A stretch of 64,000 nucleotides of DNA from Tremella fuciformis (GCA_032768795.1 CP136496.1:1-64000), one strand, 5' to 3'; numbered from the stretch's first letter, positions 19,068 through 34,827 are shown. Translations and numbers: made by a program. Notes: generated by a model not told the origin, from the sequence alone.

Positions 19068-20840
19068 ATGTCCCTCGACAGCCCGAACTACACCGTCAAG
19101 GGCGAGCACAATGGCGAGAGCTTCGACATTATCCTGAAATCGCTGATCAAGCCGGAGCAGACGCTCGGTCGCTTCCCTCCACTGGAGCCAGGCTCCCTAG
19201 CAGAAGACGGTGTGCTGGCCGAGCGAGATGTAGCAGTCAAGCTGCGAGACGGTACCATCATTTACACCGACATTTACCGCCCCGACACTGGGACCCGCTC
19301 TCGCGTTCCCGCGATCGTGGCATGGTCGCCATATGGCAAACGATACAGCTACACTGGTCTGACGGCGCCCGGGGTCCCTCCTGGCACTCACTCGCCGGGC
19401 ACTAAGTTTGAGGGTCCCGATCCTGACTATTGGGTCCGGCGTGGATACGCCATCGCCAACGTTGATCCGCGGGGCGTTGGGAACTCGGAAGGTGTTCTAC
19501 AGCTGTGGACAAAGCAGGAAGCCCGAGACGAGTACGATTTTATCGAGTGGCTCGGATCCCAGTCGTGGTGCAATGGCCGAGTTGGTATGTCCGGCAATTC
19601 CTACGTGGCCAGCTCGCAATGGTACGCCGCGGCAGAGAAACCCCCATCTCTTGCTTGCATCGCTCCGTGGGAAGGAGCGACCGATCCATATCGTCATATA
19701 TTTATGATGGGCGGGGTGCCGGCTCTTGGACAGGCCACATGGGAGTCCAGCATGGCGGGTGTAGGCGACGGCGAGGCGATGGAGGCAAACATGGCGCTCC
19801 ACCCCATGCGTGATGGGTACTGGCAGGAGAAACATGTAATGCTGGAAAAGATCGAGATTCCGGCATATATCACTGGCGGCTGGAGTCACCACTACCATCT
19901 CAAAGGTGCGCTCGAAGGGTGGAGTCGGATCAAATCGGAGAAGAAGTGGCTCCGCCTTCATCGCGAGTTCGAGTGGCCCGACTACTATACCCCAGAGAAC
20001 CTGATAGATCTCGAGCGCTTCTTCGAGCGATATCTGAAGAATCGACACAACGGATGGGAGATGACTCCAAAGGTTCGGGTGGACGTGATGGACCGCGCAG
20101 ACCGTGACCGCATTGTACGTCGAGGCGAGACCGACTGGCCACTTCCCGATACACAATATCGCAAGCTCTACCTGGATGCGACCGATAGCGCTCTCAAGGT
20201 TGAAAGCCCAAGCGAAACCTCGGAGGCGGGCTACGAGGGCGACGGCGGTCGCCTCGTTTTCGATCATACGTTCGAGCATGACACCGAGCTGACTGGAACC
20301 TTCAAACTGCGGTTGTGGGTCGAGGGGAGGGGAACAGATGACTTCGACATCTTCGTCGCTGTCCAAAAAGCCGACAAGGATGGCGTCACCATTCCCACGT
20401 TTGTCATCGGTCATCCACACGTAGGAGCGCTTGGTATCCTCCGTGTCTCGCATCGTGAACTCGACCCTGCGACAAGCACCGAGCTCAATCCCGTGCAGCT
20501 ACACCTGCATGAGAGAAAGCTCAAGCCGGGAGAGATCGTCGCGGTCGACATTGCTCTGTGGCCTACAAGTCGATTCTGGCACGCCGGAGAGTGTCTACGC
20601 CTAGTGGTGTCTGCGCAATTTCAGGGAGAGAAGGGATGGCTGGTTGACGAGACTTGGGACGCAAGAACTAAAGGCAAGCATGTTGTTCACACCGGCGGTC
20701 AGTACGACTCGCACCTTTTGGTGCCCGAGATACCTACACCGCGCGCCATCATCCCGGGGCGGTCCATCACAGCCGCCAAATTGATCCCTTTTGCGGACAT
20801 CATCAAGAGTCAGCAGCGAGAACAACGATCCCTGCACTAG
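19068..20840 (+). CDS. CocE/NonD (peptidase S15-type) alpha/beta hydrolase, 590 aa
   Basis: This intronless gene begins at an ATG about 300 bp from the start of the divergent transporter remnant. The fold is that of X-Pro dipeptidyl-peptidase/cocaine-esterase enzymes: an early RDGTIIYTDIYRP strand, YAIANVDPRGVGNSEG, the nucleophile elbow GMSGNS178YVASSQW, GGWSHHYHLKG in the cap/hydrolase core, and a C-terminal jelly-roll (LTGTFKLRLWVEGRGTDDFD). Family members hydrolyse esters or amides of varied substrates; the substrate here cannot be predicted. There is no signal peptide, so it is probably cytosolic. Confidence 0.9.
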   Translation: MSLDSPNYTVKGEHNGESFDIILKSLIKPEQTLGRFPPLEPGSLAEDGVLAERDVAVKLRDGTIIYTDIYRPDTGTRSRVPAIVAWSPYGKRYSYTGLTAPGVPPGTHSPGTKFEGPDPDYWVRRGYAIANVDPRGVGNSEGVLQLWTKQEARDEYDFIEWLGSQSWCNGRVGMSGNSYVASSQWYAAAEKPPSLACIAPWEGATDPYRHIFMMGGVPALGQATWESSMAGVGDGEAMEANMALHPMRDGYWQEKHVMLEKIEIPAYITGGWSHHYHLKGALEGWSRIKSEKKWLRLHREFEWPDYYTPENLIDLERFFERYLKNRHNGWEMTPKVRVDVMDRADRDRIVRRGETDWPLPDTQYRKLYLDATDSALKVESPSETSEAGYEGDGGRLVFDHTFEHDTELTGTFKLRLWVEGRGTDDFDIFVAVQKADKDGVTIPTFVIGHPHVGALGILRVSHRELDPATSTELNPVQLHLHERKLKPGEIVAVDIALWPTSRFWHAGECLRLVVSAQFQGEKGWLVDETWDARTKGKHVVHTGGQYDSHLLVPEIPTPRAIIPGRSITAAKLIPFADIIKSQQREQRSLH

Positions 20841-23297
<2,457 letters not shown>

Positions 23298-23523
23298 ATG
23301 CTTTCGCACTGGATCCTTGTTTGTGTGCACGGCGCTCTCAAGGCAGAGTGAATCACCAGAATGCAAACAGCCGCTCAAACATTGAGAGAGCAACAGGATT
23401 GACATTTCGTTCCGCATGAAAAGGTATCTTCACTCTGTCACTCCATATGTCGACGACACTTATGAGCCTCTACCCATGATTCGGTTGGGATGCGGGTAGT
23501 TGAAGGGAGAGCTCAGCAAATCC

Positions 23524-25425
23524 TCACGGCTGATACCTGAACCCCGGCGCCTTATCGGCATACGTATTTGTGTCCGGACGATGATCAGCGGGAGGTTTGC
23601 CCTCGCGAGCGTCGCGCTTGTTGTTCTCCATTCGGATGAGCCATTGGTACAGGAAGCACGCAGCGGTGGAAACGATCGAGAGGGCAAGGCAGACTGCGGA
23701 ACCGGTCGTATACTTAGGTCCCTGGGTCGAAGGGAACAAATAACCCGAAGCAATGCTGTGGGGTCAGTCCCAAGTCATGGTGTAGGCCTATGAACTGACC
23801 TTAGCGCTTGGGCTACCGCAATTGTGAGAGGGATAGCGACAGCTCTCTTGGACTCGTTGCCCGAATTTGAAGCGCACCAGGTTAGAATCAGGGGGTTGGC
23901 CACTGTTCGCATCAGCCACTTGTCTCGCTGCTAAAGAGGATTGCGTGCCATAGTGACCAGTCTCGGCAAAGACGAGCGCCGCGAATCGAGCGTGGTGCAT
24001 CGTAGCCTTACAGCCGAGGTACATGCCGAAACCGAGGATGGTCAGGGCATTGCCGATATGGATACCCCATGCTCGGTTCCTCCACCTGTCGGAGGCAAAG
24101 CAAACGATGTTCATGACCTCGGAAAGTCAGCTGACGGATATCAACCAAGCTTGAGACGAACAACGGCGGCGGACCCGTAAGGTGCAAGGGTGGCAATCTG
24201 CGCCATCGCCCCAGTGAAGCCGTTCTCGCTGGTAAAGGTCGGAAGATACGCCAACAGGGCAGCTCCGCTGATCTGAAAACAAGAATACATGAGAACGGCT
24301 GAGCGATGAGTATCGCGTGAGAGGTTTTCTCTTCACTCACGAAAGAGTACGGGCCAGCTGTAAATCGCGCGCAACGCATGGCGCCAATTGATATGGTGTG
24401 TCTCGTTCGCGATTTCGAAGCGTCTCCTATAGAGCACTCTCATCAGCTCGAGCACAGCAACGGAAAGCATTTGCTCACAGAATTCTTTCTCTTCCGCCGT
24501 CAGGAAACGGGCCGTGGGTATGTCATCTGGCAAAAAGATCACGCCCATGATGCCGAGAAACAGGGTAGAACATCCCTCGATAAGAAACAGTATTCGCCAT
24601 GATTCGAGGTGAGATTTGATATATGACACCCCGAAGGCGATGATACCGTTTAAGAACCCACTGATTGGTTAGCGTAGTGACGGTTCGCGATGCTGGACAA
24701 ACCCAAGAGGAGCCATGCTGAGCCAGAGCCCTACTCGAGAGCCGAGATCTTCCCTCGTGTACCATCGGGCGAGGTAGAACGGGATCAAGGGCGAGAAGCC
24801 CGCCTCTGTCATGGCTAAGCACACTCAATGCCAGGTGCCTTCGGTCTCACCTCCCATCCCGACCAGGAAGCGACAAGCATAGGCGCCTGAAATATTCTGC
24901 ACCCCAGCAAAACCGGTCGAAGCGATGCCCCAATAGATGCCAGAGCAGGCAATGACAAGAGCGAGCCTCGTCCTTTTGCCGAGCAGAGCGCAGGGAATCA
25001 CTGTCATTCAGTAATTGCCTTTTCGATGTGGGGCACGCACTGAAAGGAGAGTAACCGATGTAGTACAACGAGGTCAGGAAAGCATACTTCTTTCCGTCCT
25101 TGTCCACCGTGATGTCCTTCATCATGCCAAGTGTCTTTGCGTTTCCCAAGTTGGACTTGTCAAACGAGGCGCACATGTACAGCAGGATGACCAGGGGCAG
25201 AATCATCAAATCCACCTGAAGATGTCAACACGTCTAGGCCGGTCTTCATTGTAGATTTACCTTCCACATGGTCTTCTTCTGGAACGAGCGTGGCCATGTT
25301 CGTTCTTCCTCCATGTCGCTACGGACTTTGTCGTCAACAATGCCATCCTCGACATGGTCGATGTTCCCTTTGTCGTCGAGTCCGCCGCTGAGCGCTGTGT
25401 CCTCGGCTCGGATCTGGTCGGTCAT
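23524..25425 (-). CDS. MFS anion:cation symporter (allantoate/nicotinate permease, Dal5-like)
   Basis: Nine exons separated by small introns (for example 25216-25260 and 25003-25040) reconstruct a protein of about 500 aa. An acidic N-terminal tail (ATG at 25425) leads to VDLMILPLVILLYMCASFDKSNLGNAK, the helix-1 signature of Dal5-type permeases. YYIGYSPF, ACRFLVGMGEAGFSPLIPFYLARWY, IEGCSTLFLGIMGVIFLPDD and MRTVANPLILTWCASNSG-like late helices follow, then a basic tail ending GFRYQP. The family imports carboxylates and vitamins such as allantoate, nicotinate, pantothenate or biotin; the substrate is not predictable. Donor choice for intron 6 (GTTCGT) is the least certain. Confidence 0.85.
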
Positions 25426-25875
25426 GATGAACGACTCAAGCACCCGTGTCGTGGGGGAAACGGTACTTGCAGAGCAGTTATATAGACCTCGGTACCATAC
25501 CCCACGGAGCCACGGAGGGGTCCGAGCGGGGCGGCTCCGGCCCCGCGCGAGCATCGGATTTGAACACCGGGGGGCGGACATCTTCGGACAATACAAACAG
25601 TGCAGTTGCAGAGCGGACAGTTCCCCGTGCGCGGCCGCTTGCAGACTACGAGTCGCAGGTTCGCCTTTTGGCGGAAGCTTTCACCTTGTCAGACAGGTAT
25701 CTGTACCACCATCCCCAAGTGGACGAGGAGTCCATCATTTTGTCAGCGTGGGTATCGATGTACATTTGAGCATCGTTCTCATGCAACCCATTCGAAGTCA
25801 CTGTCAGGACAAGACTTTGATGCATGCAATGCGACCTGACCAATCAACTGCAGGTCCCACCAGATCCATGGTGTG

Positions 25876-27849
25876 TCATTTGGCTCTCAGGAAGTCAAAA
25901 TCCGCTCCAACGTTCGCTTGTTCCACGGACCGGGCATACAGGCCGCGATATCCGCGCGCATCCGATCCGCGCAGGTCGGTGTTGTCAGCCCTCCACTTAT
26001 CCTGGCGCTGGCGAATCTCGTCATCCGCGACATCCATGTGTATCGATCGTGAGTCGACATCCAGTGTAACGACGTCCCCGTGCTGTATGACAGCAAGGGG
26101 TCCGCCGACAGCAGCCTCCGGACTGACGTGAAGAACGATGGCCCCGAATGCCGTCCCGGACATCCGGCCATCAGAGATTCTGACCATGTCTCTGATTCCT
26201 TTCGCCAGCAGTTTCTTCGGTATCGGAAGATATCCTGCTTCAGGCATGCCGGGGTGACCAATTGGACCTATATTTTGCAAGACGAGCCTGCAATGCTGAG
26301 CTCCAATCATAAGAATCGACTGAACTTACACGCTGTCGACATCGACGTCCAGGTCTGGCTGATCGATGCGCGCCATCATATCTTCCATGTTCTTAAAAAC
26401 GCATGCGCGTCCCCGGTGGTACCGAAGAGCCGGGTCCATTGCTGAGGCCTTGATTACAGCACCACCGGGAGCGAGATTGCCGTACAGAACCACTATCGAC
26501 GAATGTGGATGTAAAGGATCTTCTATAGTGCGCACGATTTTCTGTGGGAAGGAACTGGGCCTGGCGTCCAGCTCTTCTCCCAGAGTCCGGCCGGAGACGG
26601 TGAGGACATCGAGATGCAGAAGGTGCCGGATTTGTCGCATGATCTCGGGCACGCCGCCAGCCTGTCTTAGTCAGTTAAAGCAGCTTGATGGCTTCAGATT
26701 GAGTGCCGACCTTGTGGAGATCATCCATGAAGAACTCTCCACTAGGCTTCAGATCGACGATCAGAGGCACACGACGAGAGATCTCGTCAAAGTCTGTATG
26801 TTGGAAATGGTTCACGCCTGTCAGACGCGAGCGCACCTTTCAGGGTGATGTCGAGCCCACTCACTCGGCCAGCGATGGCGAGGAGATGTACAACGGCGTT
26901 GGTGCTTCCCCCGATGGCCTGCAGCATTGTAATGGCGTTCTCAAAGCTCTTCCTGGTGAGGATCTGGCTTGGTCGGGGCACCGCACCCGATGCTGCGAGT
27001 CGTCCTGTGGCCTCGGCAATGCGAAGTCGCTGAGATGAATTGGCCGGAGCGCATGAGGAGCCCACCATTGCGAGACCTAAAGTCTCGGCTAAGACCGCCA
27101 TTGTCGAAGCTGTCCCCATCACTCCACAGGTCTGCCCCTGTCAGCTACATTCTCAGAAAGTACACCGGCTTACACCGGCACTAGGGGCCAATTCATTTCC
27201 CGCCTCCTTGATATCCTCGATGTCAAGCTCCCCCGCCCGAAATCTTCCCCAGTACTTCCTGCAATCCGTGCAGGCTCCCACCTGGACTCCTCGAACGGTA
27301 CCAGGTACCATGGGTCCCACGACAAGCTGCACAACTGGCACGTCCGCGGAGATGGACCCCATGAGTTGCGCTGGCACAGTCTTATCGCAGCCACCGATCA
27401 AAACGGCGGTATCCATCGGCTGCGCTCGGATCATCTCTTCGGTATCGATGGACATGAGGTTGCGCAAGAACATCGAGGTTGGGTGCGCAAAGCTTTCGTG
27501 AATGGAGATGGTTGGGAAGACCATCGGCAGGGCTCCGGACAGCATGATGCCGCGGCGAAGAGCATCGATGAGCAGCGGCGCGTTGGCGTGACATGGATTG
27601 AAATCGCTCTGTGAGATAAGCAGTCTTGTCCCTTGCCATCGAGACTCACGCCGGTGTTAGTGATTCCAACAATTCTGCGGTCGAGGACGTCGTCGGAATA
27701 CCCTGCGGCCTTCAAAACGTTGGTCCGCAGGAAGAGGGAAAAGCCCGGATCCCCATAACTCGTGAGACCTGTCCACTCAGCACGTTCCCCGCTCAAGAAG
27801 CACATCTACCTTTTTTCAACCCTGTCGCCTCAGTCTGTGGCTCCCCCAT
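25876..27849 (-). CDS. IlvD/Edd-family dehydratase, probably for sugar acids
   Basis: The spliced frame begins MGEPQTEATG (ATG 27849). It carries the iron-sulfur ligands and family landmarks in order: SYGDPGFSLFLRTNVLKAAGY, NTGSDFNPCHANAP, GGCDKTVPAQLMG, GVQVGACTDC, TCGVMGTASTMAVLAETLGL, IGGSTNAVVHLLAIAGR, GRMSGTAFGAIVLHVSPEAAVGG, and the C-terminal GADFDFL typical of pentonate/aldonate dehydratases rather than dihydroxy-acid dehydratase proper. The family dehydrates 2,3-dihydroxy acids using an Fe-S cluster. Introns are about 35-45 nt. It lies 173 bp from the stop of the Zn2Cys6 gene upstream, same strand. The likely substrates are aldonic acids, which is inference from the C-terminal motif. 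Confidence 0.88.
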
Positions 27850-28022
27850 GGTGATCGAAGTCTGATGGAGTAGTACGCAAGAATTCGATGACCATCAATT
27901 TAAAGCAACATGCATGTATGATGATGCATCGGCAGGATTATCCGAGGTATGCGGTTGGGAGGCCGTCCGCTCTGAGAAGCGGGAAAAGTCCGTGCTTTTC
28001 AAATTGGTCAACGGCCGTCATC

Positions 28023-31000
28023 TTAGGGCAGGCTTTCCTGGTCAAACACCGTTTGACCCGTCCATTCGGCCTCGCTTCCAGGCTGTGGGACGGCAGGCAT
28101 AGCCAGCATCCCCTGCAAGAAATCGGCATTGGAGCCCGCATCCAGCAACTGACCGTATAGATTCCAGAACTCAATGTTGTCTGATGGTGCACCCTGATTG
28201 CCTTCTTCAGCGTCGATAACAGGCGCGGAAAGCATCTCAGCATCATTGCCATGTGATAGAGGAGCCACGGCTTCCCCTCGAGAATGCGACAGTATACTTG
28301 ATTGAGCGGTCGCTGGAAGAGATGTTCCAGGCCTCTGAACCGTTTCAGGATCGAGGGAGAGGCTCGATGCCGAATTATCATGTCGATGATAAACGGCTGG
28401 TGCGCGTAGCCGCTGTCGGATGATCTCGACCGACTGGTTGTCGATGAGCTCCTTGTGTTTCGGTACGAAAACTTACCCTCTTGATGACGGTGTTTTGCAG
28501 GCTCCCCTTCTCCAGGACATGTAAAGTTAAGCCTAGTCTTTCACTTGCAGCCGCCGATCGAACAGGATCAGGGGAGTGAAAGTCGAGTGCATCGACGGTC
28601 GCAGCTGAATACTGGACATCAGTCATTGCCGCGCGACAAGGCAGCTGTCCGTACCATGGCCCAGCACATTGTGTACGGCAGATTTCTTGAATCAAACGAT
28701 CTCTTGTGAAGGCAAAACAAATTGTGGAGCTCTTTCGACATTCTTGTGCACACGTTTGCTGCTTCGGAGGTGAGCTCGCTCGGTCTGGGGGGGTGCACAG
28801 AGGGAGCGTCCGGAAGAAACAACCGGTACAGAAGGATCCACGCTGCCCGGTACAGTACGCTGAGGAGTCAGGGGATGACGTTAGAAACGCATGGTTGCTC
28901 ACTTGACGTTAAGAATGTGAGGGGGAGGGCAGTACGAAGGTAGGTCCCCCACGTCCAATTTGATCTGCGATGGGAGATGATCGAACCACTCCGATAATCG
29001 CTGTTTCGTTCGCTCAATAAACCGTGTTTGCCCTGCCGAACGGAAGGGTGGAAAGCTGTAAAGAGACATGATGATCGATTGGAATATCTTACACAGCTGG
29101 TCCTTGTCAGCTAGTGCACTGCATTGTGTACCGATTGCGAACGTACGGCGACAAAGTGCCGAAATGTCAGACTCGTCCACGACTTAGACACAAGCATAGG
29201 CTGAATGACTTGAGGAGGGTGTGTCCAGTACGGCGCCCATTCGTCGTCATCTTCTGTCTGGTCCACTAAATGTCATTGCAGCCCCTTCCGCAGGCCGTCA
29301 CACCCACCGCTGGGGTCAGGGAGTTCATGTTGAGTTGATAAGAGGTTTGGTGTGCGACCTAGAGCCAAGCTGATTGTCTTGTCCCATGTAAAGGCAGACC
29401 AAAACACCCGTTGTCGCATTTCCACGTCTTCCTGAGAGATCCTTGCGCCGCCGAATGCCGAGAGACGGGCGGGATTAAGGTGAATGCCCATATCTCTGAC
29501 TATCAGTGCCGATCACAGTTTGTGCAGAGCGTCCTGCCTTATTGCGCTCAGCGCCATGCCGGTATACTGCCACCCTTGGGACAGATTGCCCCTCCCACAT
29601 TCCCGTTGTCCGAGGAGCAGAAGACCTTGTATTGTCGGTATGCTGGATGCCTCGGCCTATCAGCGACCTGTCACCGCAAGCTCGTCAAACGCGCCTTGTC
29701 CATTTCCTCGCTCAACAGGCTCTTCGCTGCAGTGAAGAAGTCGATGCTAGCATCGAGCCGATGGGTACCGTCAGTGGATCTTTCATTACCGGACGGCCGG
29801 CTGTGTTTGAAATCGGAATAACGAGTCGCCTGGAGGCGTCAGTCCACGCCACATCGCATCGGACACTTGCCTGTGCGCAGATGGCGTGTAGTAAGAACCT
29901 ATTGAAGTAAGGTCCATCGAGGGCCATGTCCCGGATAAACACAGGACGATGGACCGTAGCGTGTATACGCTCTGCTCGGTAAGTAGCCGCCATGATGTGC
30001 ACAAAGGATGTATATACGCCATGTGAAGAAAACCTATAGACTCAGTGACAGCAACTTTTCGTATAATACAAGCCCGCCTTAAGAAGGTGATTGATCATGT
30101 TTGAGGTAGATTCGCCATACTCCAGCTGAATCCGCTTCGTCGCAACTATAGTATGAGCCTGGTCAGATGCCTACCCGCTCACTTGTTTCCCAGGTTTGCG
30201 TATACGAGTCCATGCTTCTGTAGCTAGAGTCGATGCGATGAGCGTTATTGGCGAGCCCATAGCGACCCTGCGTACCGACCAGAGAGTCTTGAAATGATGT
30301 GCCTTGAGCTGGTCGCGATCCGGAAGATATAGGCGGTATCGCTAACCGGTCGAGCGGTTTTGGAAGAGAAACGGGGGGGCTCTGCCAGACAAGCGAAGTT
30401 GCGCCATAGTGACCGAGCTGGACTTCAGCAAGGCGACATTCGACAATGGAATGGGTTTCTACCTGACCCTGCTCATTCAAGCTCATTTGAAGCAAGATGT
30501 CATTCTCCCTGGATACGCTCTCATCACCCACGAAATCTGTAACCACGAGGTCAGTCGCCGTGTCAAGAGCATTCCGACTTTCATCAATCCGAGCCTGGTC
30601 TTCGGTAGCGACCACAGAGGGTCCCGTAGGGGAAGCAGTGCCGATCTCCATCTCGGGCTTTGGCTCAGCTTTCAGGTGGCGCCGAACGCGCTTGCGTAGG
30701 GCCTCGCCCAGCTCGTCTGGGTCCGCGTTGACCAGTTCTTCCAGGAATTGCAGGGTACGGCTGTGTGAACGAGCCAGACTTGCAGCCGACTCGTTCAGTG
30801 GGGACCTGTGGCATCAGAGAAGACGGTCACGCCAGCCAGATATGCTGCTTACGAGCCATAACTGCACTGGTCCGACAGCCTTGTGCATCTCGTGCAGGAC
30901 GGAAGGAGCTTGTCGCATCGCTGCTTCCGCCGACGACAGCCCAGGCAGGAGAAGCGCGATCTAGCCTGAGGAAGCGGGACAGGGGATGAGCTCGGGGTCG

Positions 31001-31037
31001 CTGAGGACGGGCCCGCTTCGCTCCTGGCGACCTGCAT
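28023..31037 (-). CDS. Zn2Cys6 fungal transcription factor (large, multi-exon)
   Basis: The zinc cluster lies near the N-terminus: C31LGC34RRRKQRC41DKLLPSC48TRC51TRLSDQC58, matching C-x2-C-x6-C-x6-C-x2-C-x6-C. A linker exon (about 30163-30823) follows. The fungal-specific regulatory domain is recognisable in MGIHLNPARLSAFGG, RQRVFWSAFTWDKTISLALGR and LSEWFDHLPSQIKLDVGDLP. The C-terminal exon ends EWTGQTVFDQESLP with a stop at 28023. I chose the ATG at 31037; an in-frame upstream alternative cannot be excluded. At least six introns are needed and not all edges are fixed. It directly precedes the dehydratase gene on the same strand and may regulate it or the neighbouring permeases. Confidence 0.82.
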
Positions 31038-31975
31038 GACTTGAGCGGATGTCGGGTTCGACTGGGACAACCTCCATTCATGCGGATGAGCGTTAAGCGG
31101 ACACGAAAGTGCGGGGTTTTCTCCGATCCCCGGCCGGACCTCCACCCGCACTACTTCGATGCGCACAGACCGGCAGCTCGTCTACATATGGACATCCACG
31201 ACCTATCATTTCACAAGAACTTCGTGGCTTGACTGTCAAAGTCAGGGATCTTGACCGCAGATTCCCGGCGGGAGCAACTTGTATCCAGTCGAGTGACCGG
31301 ATCAGGGGCCGTTGCCGGGGTTGGCTTCTGTCAGCACAACGCCGGCGGAATTATAACGGGACTTGAGAGCACTCGGTCGATCTGAGGGGGTTGTACCTTT
31401 CGGGTCATCTATCAACACATCCCTGCTGCTTTGCTCGTGACGGCACTCCCGGCACCCCTGGCCTTCCCTGGATAAGCCTCGGAGTGGAGGGTCGAGTGGG
31501 GTTCACGGAGACTCCGCGGCTCCTCAGATCAAGATATCGAGCTGGACTTGAGACCCGTGGGCCGTTAGGTTGACTATTTCATATCAGGTGGGACAAGTGT
31601 ACGCTGACGCAGCGAAGGGAGAAACAGACGATGTGAAAGCCGTCAGGGCCCCAGTCGAGATGACTGAGCGACGGATTGTCACCGATCGATTGGAAACCAT
31701 ATTGATCACGGGCTGGCCCCTAGTTCAGTCAATCGGAAAATGCAAGACAAACGGACGACAGCTGGACGGAAATCTAAGCCAGTCAAGCGTACTTACCTCA
31801 GCCGGAACCCGCTAACCGATCGTGCATTCCCTACTCGTCACAACTCATATTTACTCTTTGTCTTGTCTGGCTGCCTTGTTCTGACTACGTATCCGGACTG
31901 CCATCCATTACATCTGCAGGCACTCGTGTCTCCGTGCTTCGTCGCGTCATCACCGTCCTCAAGCGCATCTCCGTT
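31038..31975. other. Intergenic, about 0.94 kb
   Basis: This region is upstream of the Zn2Cys6 gene and downstream of the permease stop at 31976. I find no gene or repeat. Small frames have no coding character. Confidence 0.5.
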
Positions 31976-34116
31976 TTAGGCGTGCCCGTCGACCACATCG
32001 AGGGTCACTTCGGTCTCCTTGAACTTGCGAGCAGGAACCCGCTGCTCGAACAAGATGTCGAGCTCTCGGAAGCTCCGGCCTTTGCATTCGGGCAAGCGGA
32101 AGTAGGTCCAGACCAAGCATCCGCAGCAGGAGACGAACTGCGGTCAGATCAATTCGTCCAGTGGGAAGGGCGCTCACCCAAAAGAACCCGGCATACCCCT
32201 TCCAGTTCCACGCCTTCTTATCAGCTAGACCCATGACGAGTCACTCACCGTCGAGTTCATCATATACGTGTTCAAAATACCAGCGGCAATGCCGACCACG
32301 TTGTACAGGTTTCGCGCCAAACCGACGGTCTTCCCCCGCAGTCGAGTCGATGAGACCTCTCCAACAATACAGTACGCGAGGGGCTGTTGTCAGCCTTGCG
32401 ACATCTGGCTGGCACAACTCACTCCGACGGTAAAGTCGTAAGTAAACACCCAGAGAAGAACCATGGCGGCTTGGCCCCACTTTGCACCAGCGAGGTTGTC
32501 CTTTTGCGATGGGATGGCCAGCACACCGATGATAAGGAGGAGTATGCAAAGAGTGCCCAATCCGCCCAAGTACACCTTTCGCCGACCAAAGTAGGTCATC
32601 GTGATCCACGAGCCGCACGTTCCACAAAAGCCAATCGCGTACTGGCCAAGGTTGAATTTGAATGCGTCGGCCGTGTTAAGCCCTGCTTGCTCGAAAAAGT
32701 AGGTACCCTGGTTCCCGAACGACGAGCCCGATAGCACTTGGATCGCCCATCCGACACAGGCGATCTCGGTGCGACGGAGATCTGACCCCTTGAAGCAGTC
32801 CTGCGGTCAGCCCAGTCACCGCACGTCACATACCCAAAACGAGACACCCGGCTGATTCTCGAGTTCGTGCTGATTGGTTCGGACCATCATGGCGACAATT
32901 TGGGTGGGGTCGACATCTTCGTGCTTGCTGCTCAGTCTTCGGACAGACACTTCAGCCTGCCTCAATTTTCCCGCTCGAACAAGGTACCAGGGCGATTCGG
33001 GGGCAAACGAAGCGAGTATGAACAGGGGCACGGGCCAGACCCATTGAACTGCAAAGGGAATCTTGTACGACCACTTGTCGCCGCGGTCTTGCACGCCAAG
33101 CAGTACGCCGGCCGCGATGAATTGCCCAATGACCCAGCACTGGAGTCAGTCGTCGCGTTTGGAGGAAGACTTTCGACGCTGACGAGGTTGACGTATGTTG
33201 TGAGGTATCCTCGAAGAGCGAGCGGGGTCACCTCGGAAGCATACGAAACGGCCGACTGACTCTCAGTCAGGCCGTGAGCTGCTCACTCACCGACGAAAAG
33301 GCTCCCCATGGTAGGCCGCACAGGAGCTGTTCGATCAGCCGGAGAACGAGACGAGCATAGCGTGGCAAAGACTCACTTCTCCCACCAATAGGACCTGCAC
33401 ATTCGGTGCGCTACATTCAGCCTCGCTCGCAACTCCTGAGGTGACTCACAAGAAGACAATGAACACAAACCCGGCCATGAGCACCAGTGAGCCTTGAATC
33501 GTTCGTCGGTATCCGAAGCGGTCTTGGAACCACGACGCGAAGAAGATGCCACTGGACTCAGCTGTGACACCAATGCTAAACTCACAAGACGTTTCCGACG
33601 GTGGATGCCTGACCAAGAGCGGACTGCCAGCTAAATGTCAGAAATGCTCCTTCCAAGAGAACTTACGCAGGTTCTAGCTGATAGCCATCCGTCTCGTTGC
33701 CCGAGTATCTGCCGTAGTGCTGCCGGAAGATGGGCAGACCGGTGATGCTCCCCAGGACTGTCCATCAGCGCGCAGGCTTCAATGAGCCTCTTCAGAACCT
33801 ACGGGCAGTATCGTACCCCTCCCTAACAATGAGCTCAAACCCGCGCAGAGCCTCTTACTCACATCACGATGCACAGACTGATTGCAAAGGACCAGAAAGT
33901 GGCCTTTGGGTACAGTCTGAAAGCTTCTCGCCAGTTCAACGACCTTTCCGAAGCTTCACCTTCGATGGCATCTTGGAGCATATGCTTCCATTCGCCCTGG
34001 GACATGACATTGTCGACGTGTTCCAGGTGCGCCGGGCCTTCGACGCTGATACCCTCCTTCTCACCGGGTACCACCGTGGCACTTTCGACCTGGGAGACCT
34101 CTACTTTGTCGGTCAT
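31976..34116 (-). CDS. MFS alpha-glucoside (maltose-type) sugar permease
   Basis: The multi-exon gene starts MTDKVEVSQVESATVV (ATG 34116), with the long acidic cytosolic tail typical of fungal maltose/alpha-glucoside:proton symporters. EAFRLYPKATFWSFAISLCIVM (helix 1) comes next, then PVPLFILASFAPESPWYLVRAGK (PESPR-type motif) and FKFNLGQYAIGFCGTCGSW. The C-terminal family tail reads YFRLPECKGRSFRELDILFEQRVPARKF. The stop is at 31976. The tail motif is highly characteristic of the MAL subfamily. It is divergently placed to the GH31 glucosidase at 34828, making a natural uptake-plus-hydrolysis pair. Confidence 0.88.
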
Positions 34117-34827
34117 TTCGATGGAGACAGATGTGGGGTGCTAGCGTTCTTCGCTCCCTATAAATGCTTTGCGGGGCCGTGCGGAGCCCATGACACTCGT
34201 GGAGCACAACGGTCATGAGTCACCGGAGGGACCGAAGAAGCGTGCGCAGCCCGATCTCTGCGGGGCCTCCCTCTACGCGGTGCGTCGACGGACTCCACGA
34301 CCATAGAGGCTTCGAGGAACAAGCTTGCCTCGGTGCAACCTCGGTGTGGCGTAACGGCGACCCCAAGTGGGATTCCACCAGCGAGACTGCGCGCGCAAGG
34401 TACAGTGTCTGTTGTGACCGAACACACCAGGTTGTGTCCATAAGGGACCCCGCCACGGTTCGGGGCGCCCCGCTTCAGGCACCCGTTGGTTCGATCTCTC
34501 GGAAGTATCTCGGAGTCGTATACGCAATGACGTCGCCTGCTTGGGCGCAGAAGAGGCGTTTGTTTATGCTTGCTTAAGGCCGTCGGCCGTCCGGTCGGGC
34601 ATCGCTCTTCTGTGCGGACGACAATGTGTCCCATGCTATGGCCATCGCTCCCTTGGCAGCATGAGAGGCATGGGCCCCCGCTACCCCACCACCAACTTCG
34701 GCATGACTTCGGGCGCTAGTGCAGACTGCGGACCGACCTTTGCGGTATGCTTTACCCGAAGCTCTCTATGATAGAATTGTAACCCATTCCTTGTCCACTG
34801 AGGCTTGTGCCACCGCGCGAGTTCAGC
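34117..34827. promoter_or_regulatory. Shared divergent promoter region, permease and GH31
   Basis: These 711 bp separate two divergently transcribed genes of one pathway. I see no gene in it. Several CGG/CCG triplets that could serve Zn2Cys6 factors are present but are not distinctive at this GC content. Confidence 0.4.
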